Source: Rhodospirillales bacterium
GTDB lineage: Bacteria > Pseudomonadota > Alphaproteobacteria > Rhodospirillales_A > Casp-alpha2
Assembly: GCA_016763915.1 (NCBI GenBank)
Contig: JAESSX010000066.1
Coordinates: 1-7,239 of the forward strand
Direction of reading: 5' to 3'
DNA length: 7,239 nucleotides
Below, one piece after another: positions 4,929 through 7,239 of this stretch. How positions within the stretch are numbered: position 1 is the stretch's first letter; each line of letters opens with the position of its first letter. The notes under the pieces are model-generated. The model was not told where the DNA came from and did no database searches. It saw only the letters and a list, made by a program, of their open reading frames with translations. A program made the translations under genes and the position numbers.

Positions 4929-6350
4929 CTAGTCGCGCCCGTAAATGTCGTCGAAACGGACGATATCGTCTTCGCCCAGATAGCTTCCCGACTGAACCTC
5001 GATCACGCTCAGCGGCTCCGGGCCTGGATTTTCGAGCCGGTGTTTGGCGCCGAGCGGGATATAGGTGGACTGGTCGGCCTCGAGCGTGATGGTTTCGTCG
5101 TCACGGGTGACCCGGGCCGTCCCGGCGACCACGGTCCAGTGTTCGGCGCGGTGCTTGTGCGATTGCAGGGAAATCTGCTGGCCCGGTTTCACCATCAGGT
5201 GTTTGACCTGATGGCGCTCGCCCCGATCGAGGGTCTGGAACCAGCCCCAGGGACGGTAGACCCTGGGATGGGAGGAATATTCAGGCCGCCCTTTTTCCTT
5301 CAGGCACTCGACCAGGGACCGGATCTCTTCACTGGCCCCCTTGTCGCCGACCAGGACCGCGTCCCCGGTGGCGACGATGACCATGTTTTCGACGCCGACG
5401 GCGGTCAGCAGCGGGCCATCGCTTCTGAGGTATGACCCCTGGACGTCCTGGGCGATGACGTCGCCGACCAGCACGTTCCCGTCGTCGTCCTTGTCGCTGA
5501 TGTTCCACAGGGACGCCCACGATCCGACATCGTGCCAGTCCATGTCGACCGGCACGACGACCCCGTCCCGGGTGTGCTCCATCACCGCGACGTCGATGGA
5601 CTCCGCCGGGCAGGCTTCGAACGCATCATTCCCGGGGCGGAAAAAATCCAGGTCGGCGGCGGCGTCCTCAACGGCTTTGCGGCACGCCGCCACCATGTCG
5701 GGGCGCAGAGCCTCCAGGGTTTGGATAAAGAAGGCTGCGGAAAACAGGAAAATGCCGCCGTTCCAGAAATAGTTTCCTTGGGTGATGTATTGTTCCGCCG
5801 TGGCGGCGTCGGGCTTTTCGGTGAAGCTGTCGATGGCGAAACATCCCCCGGCGCCGTCAACCGGGGCGCCTTTGCGAATATATCCGTAGCCCGTCGCCGG
5901 ATGGTCCGCCACGACCCCGAAGGTCACCAGTTTGCCTTGCGTCGCCGCCTTCAGGCCGGTGGAAATGGCCGTGGTGAAAGCCTCGGGCTTGCCGATCGCG
6001 TGATCCGACGGCGCCAGCAGCATGATGGCATCGGCATCGTCGCGCAGCAGAATCAACGCCGCCAGGGCGGCCGCCGGGGCGGTGTTGCGGCGGCACGGCT
6101 CGAGGACGATGGAGCCGGGCTGGACGCCGGCCTCGCGCAGTTGTTCGGCGACGATGAAACGGTGGCTTTCGTTGCAGACGATCATCGGCGGGGAAAAGCC
6201 GGGCCCGTCCAGGCGCATCGCCGTTTCCTGAAGCAGGCTGCGGTCCGAGAGAATGTTGATCAACTGCTTGGGATACATCTCGCGCGACAGGGGCCAAAGC
6301 CTTTGGCCGGAACCGCCGGACAGAATTACGGGAACGATAGGCTGGGGCAT
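4929..6350 (-). CDS. manC: Bifunctional mannose-1-phosphate guanylyltransferase / mannose-6-phosphate isomerase
   Basis: Makes GDP-mannose from mannose-1-phosphate and GTP, and through its type II isomerase domain converts fructose-6-phosphate to mannose-6-phosphate; GDP-mannose feeds mannose, fucose or rhamnose units of surface glycans. The N-terminal nucleotidyltransferase starts with VILSGGSGQRLWPLSREMYP (about 8-27) and continues with APSDHA, the SFTEKPD segment, NYFWNGGIFLF and WHDVGSWASLW. The C-terminal cupin has RPWGWFQTLDRGERHQVKHL, then QSHKHRAEHW (about 396-405) and YIPLGAKHRLENPG. The length, 473 residues, is normal for AlgA/ManC/CpsB. The frame is open to 6389, but the ATG at 6350 is chosen since it begins two strands before the signature and follows the upstream stop by 7 bases; the longer start would overlap that gene. 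Probably co-transcribed with the carbamoyltransferase. It converges on the dehydrogenase gene across only 13 bases. Confidence 0.96.
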   Translation of the reverse strand: MPQPIVPVILSGGSGQRLWPLSREMYPKQLINILSDRSLLQETAMRLDGPGFSPPMIVCNESHRFIVAEQLREAGVQPGSIVLEPCRRNTAPAAALAALILLRDDADAIMLLAPSDHAIGKPEAFTTAISTGLKAATQGKLVTFGVVADHPATGYGYIRKGAPVDGAGGCFAIDSFTEKPDAATAEQYITQGNYFWNGGIFLFSAAFFIQTLEALRPDMVAACRKAVEDAAADLDFFRPGNDAFEACPAESIDVAVMEHTRDGVVVPVDMDWHDVGSWASLWNISDKDDDGNVLVGDVIAQDVQGSYLRSDGPLLTAVGVENMVIVATGDAVLVGDKGASEEIRSLVECLKEKGRPEYSSHPRVYRPWGWFQTLDRGERHQVKHLMVKPGQQISLQSHKHRAEHWTVVAGTARVTRDDETITLEADQSTYIPLGAKHRLENPGPEPLSVIEVQSGSYLGEDDIVRFDDIYGRD

Positions 6351-6357
6351 TGGCGGG

Positions 6358-7239
6358 TCAATCCAGTTCAAAAGCGTCTTTGTAATCAATTTTAAGCGCC
6401 GGATCCTGGTCCTCTTTTAGCAGAAAACAATTGCCGACAACCAGAACCTCGATGTCGGTGCCCATGAAACAGCGCCACGCGTCTTCGGGGGTGCACACGA
6501 TGGGTTCGCCGCGGACGTTAAACGACGTGTTGACCACGACCGGGCAGCCGGTCAGCTGTTTGAATTTCGTGATCAGGTCGTGATAGCGCGGGTTGGTGTC
6601 GGCGTGCACGGTCTGGATGCGGGCGGAATAATCGACGTGGGTGACGGCGGGGATATCGGATCGCGGCACGTTCAGCTTTTCGATTCCGAACAGCGCCTGT
6701 TCGGCGGCGCTCATGGCGCGCTTTCGGTCTTCCTTCACATCGGCGACCATCAGCATGTAGGGGCTGTCGGCGTCAATATCGAACCAGTCGGCAACGTCAT
6801 CGCGCAACACCGACGGCGCGAAAGGACGGAAGGATTCCCGGTACTTGACCCGGAGGTTGAGGGTTTTCTGCATATCCGCCGAGCGCGCATCGCCCAGAAT
6901 GGACCGTCCGCCAAGCGCGCGCGGACCAAACTCCATGCGCCCCTGGAACCAGCCGACCGCCTTGCCGTCGGCCAGGGCCTGGGCGGCTTGCGTGATCAGG
7001 GTATCGTCGTCCGGAACCGTGAACCGGGCGCCGGCCTGCGCCAATCGGGCCTCTATGTCCGATTGTTCGAACGAAGGCCCGAGGTACGACCCCTGCATGG
7101 CGTCGCGGGCCGCGCCGTCCTTGCCGGCAACGGTGCGGGGCTGGTCCCGGTACAGGTGATAGGCCGCCAGCGCCGCGCCGAGCGCGCCTCCGGCGTCACC
7201 GGCAGCGGGTTGCACCCAGATGTTTTCGAACGCGCCGTC
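6358..7239 (-). CDS. NodU/CmcH-family carbamoyltransferase, C-terminal part
   Basis: Enzyme that uses carbamoyl phosphate and ATP to attach a carbamoyl group to a hydroxyl, in this setting probably on a sugar or sugar nucleotide. Only the last 293 residues are in the window; the frame is open to base 7239, so the start at a GTG inside the window is not real. The visible protein begins DGAFENIWVQPAAGDAGGAL, a motif at the end of the Kae1-like domain, and continues with GWFQGRMEFGPRALGGRSIL, VKYRESFRPFAPSVL, HVDYSARIQTV and VVVNTSFNVRGEPIV, the classic C-terminal domain signatures. Family members are usually near 550-620 residues, so roughly half is seen. It ends with TGA 7 bases before manC, suggesting one transcript. 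The substrate cannot be told from sequence; the locus suggests a surface glycan. Confidence 0.95.
   Translation of the reverse strand, partial: DGAFENIWVQPAAGDAGGALGAALAAYHLYRDQPRTVAGKDGAARDAMQGSYLGPSFEQSDIEARLAQAGARFTVPDDDTLITQAAQALADGKAVGWFQGRMEFGPRALGGRSILGDARSADMQKTLNLRVKYRESFRPFAPSVLRDDVADWFDIDADSPYMLMVADVKEDRKRAMSAAEQALFGIEKLNVPRSDIPAVTHVDYSARIQTVHADTNPRYHDLITKFKQLTGCPVVVNTSFNVRGEPIVCTPEDAWRCFMGTDIEVLVVGNCFLLKEDQDPALKIDYKDAFELD

Noticed and set aside
5532..6395. 287-codon rightward open frame opposite manC
   Set aside because: It is a shadow of a GC-rich gene on the other strand; its sequence shows no family signature.

Overview
The window looks like part of an exopolysaccharide, capsule or glycan-decoration locus from a GC-rich proteobacterium. 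An alphaproteobacterium, perhaps Rhodospirillales-like, is most likely. I infer this from the GC-rich codon use, the EPS-associated winged-helix regulator type and the gene mix; nothing in the sequence proves the taxon. There are seven protein genes and no RNA gene, insertion sequence or CRISPR array.

Layout. A 333-base divergent control region (3300-3632) splits the window. To its left, one leftward unit runs: winged-helix/Rossmann regulator (2637-3299), an RfaH-type NusG paralogue (2137-2640, joined by an ATGA overlap), a 156-base leader, pseB (949-1980) and pseC (1-942, cut by the window edge). To its right, a rightward nucleotide-sugar dehydrogenase of the TviB/WbpO type (3633-4915) is broken by a one-base frameshift near 3968. 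Convergent with it, a leftward pair enters from the right edge: the C-terminal part of a NodU/CmcH-family carbamoyltransferase (6358-7239), then manC (4929-6350).

Function. PseB and PseC are the first two enzymes of CMP-pseudaminic acid synthesis from UDP-GlcNAc. The TviB-like enzyme would make a UDP-HexNAc uronic acid, ManC makes GDP-mannose, and the carbamoyltransferase would add carbamoyl groups to a sugar. Together they supply precursors and decoration for a surface glycan.

The most interesting point is regulatory. The leader between the RfaH-like gene and pseB carries, on the coding strand, TGCGGTAGCGTG. This matches the enterobacterial ops element (GGCGGTAGCGTG) at 11 of 12 positions. 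A stem-loop lies just upstream of it, and pseB has almost no Shine-Dalgarno sequence. This suggests a self-contained cis-linked RfaH/ops-type antitermination system controlling pseudaminic acid genes. The control region also holds two 15-bp GTTC-N7-GAAC dyads over the likely leftward promoter and a perfect 26-bp AT-rich palindrome.
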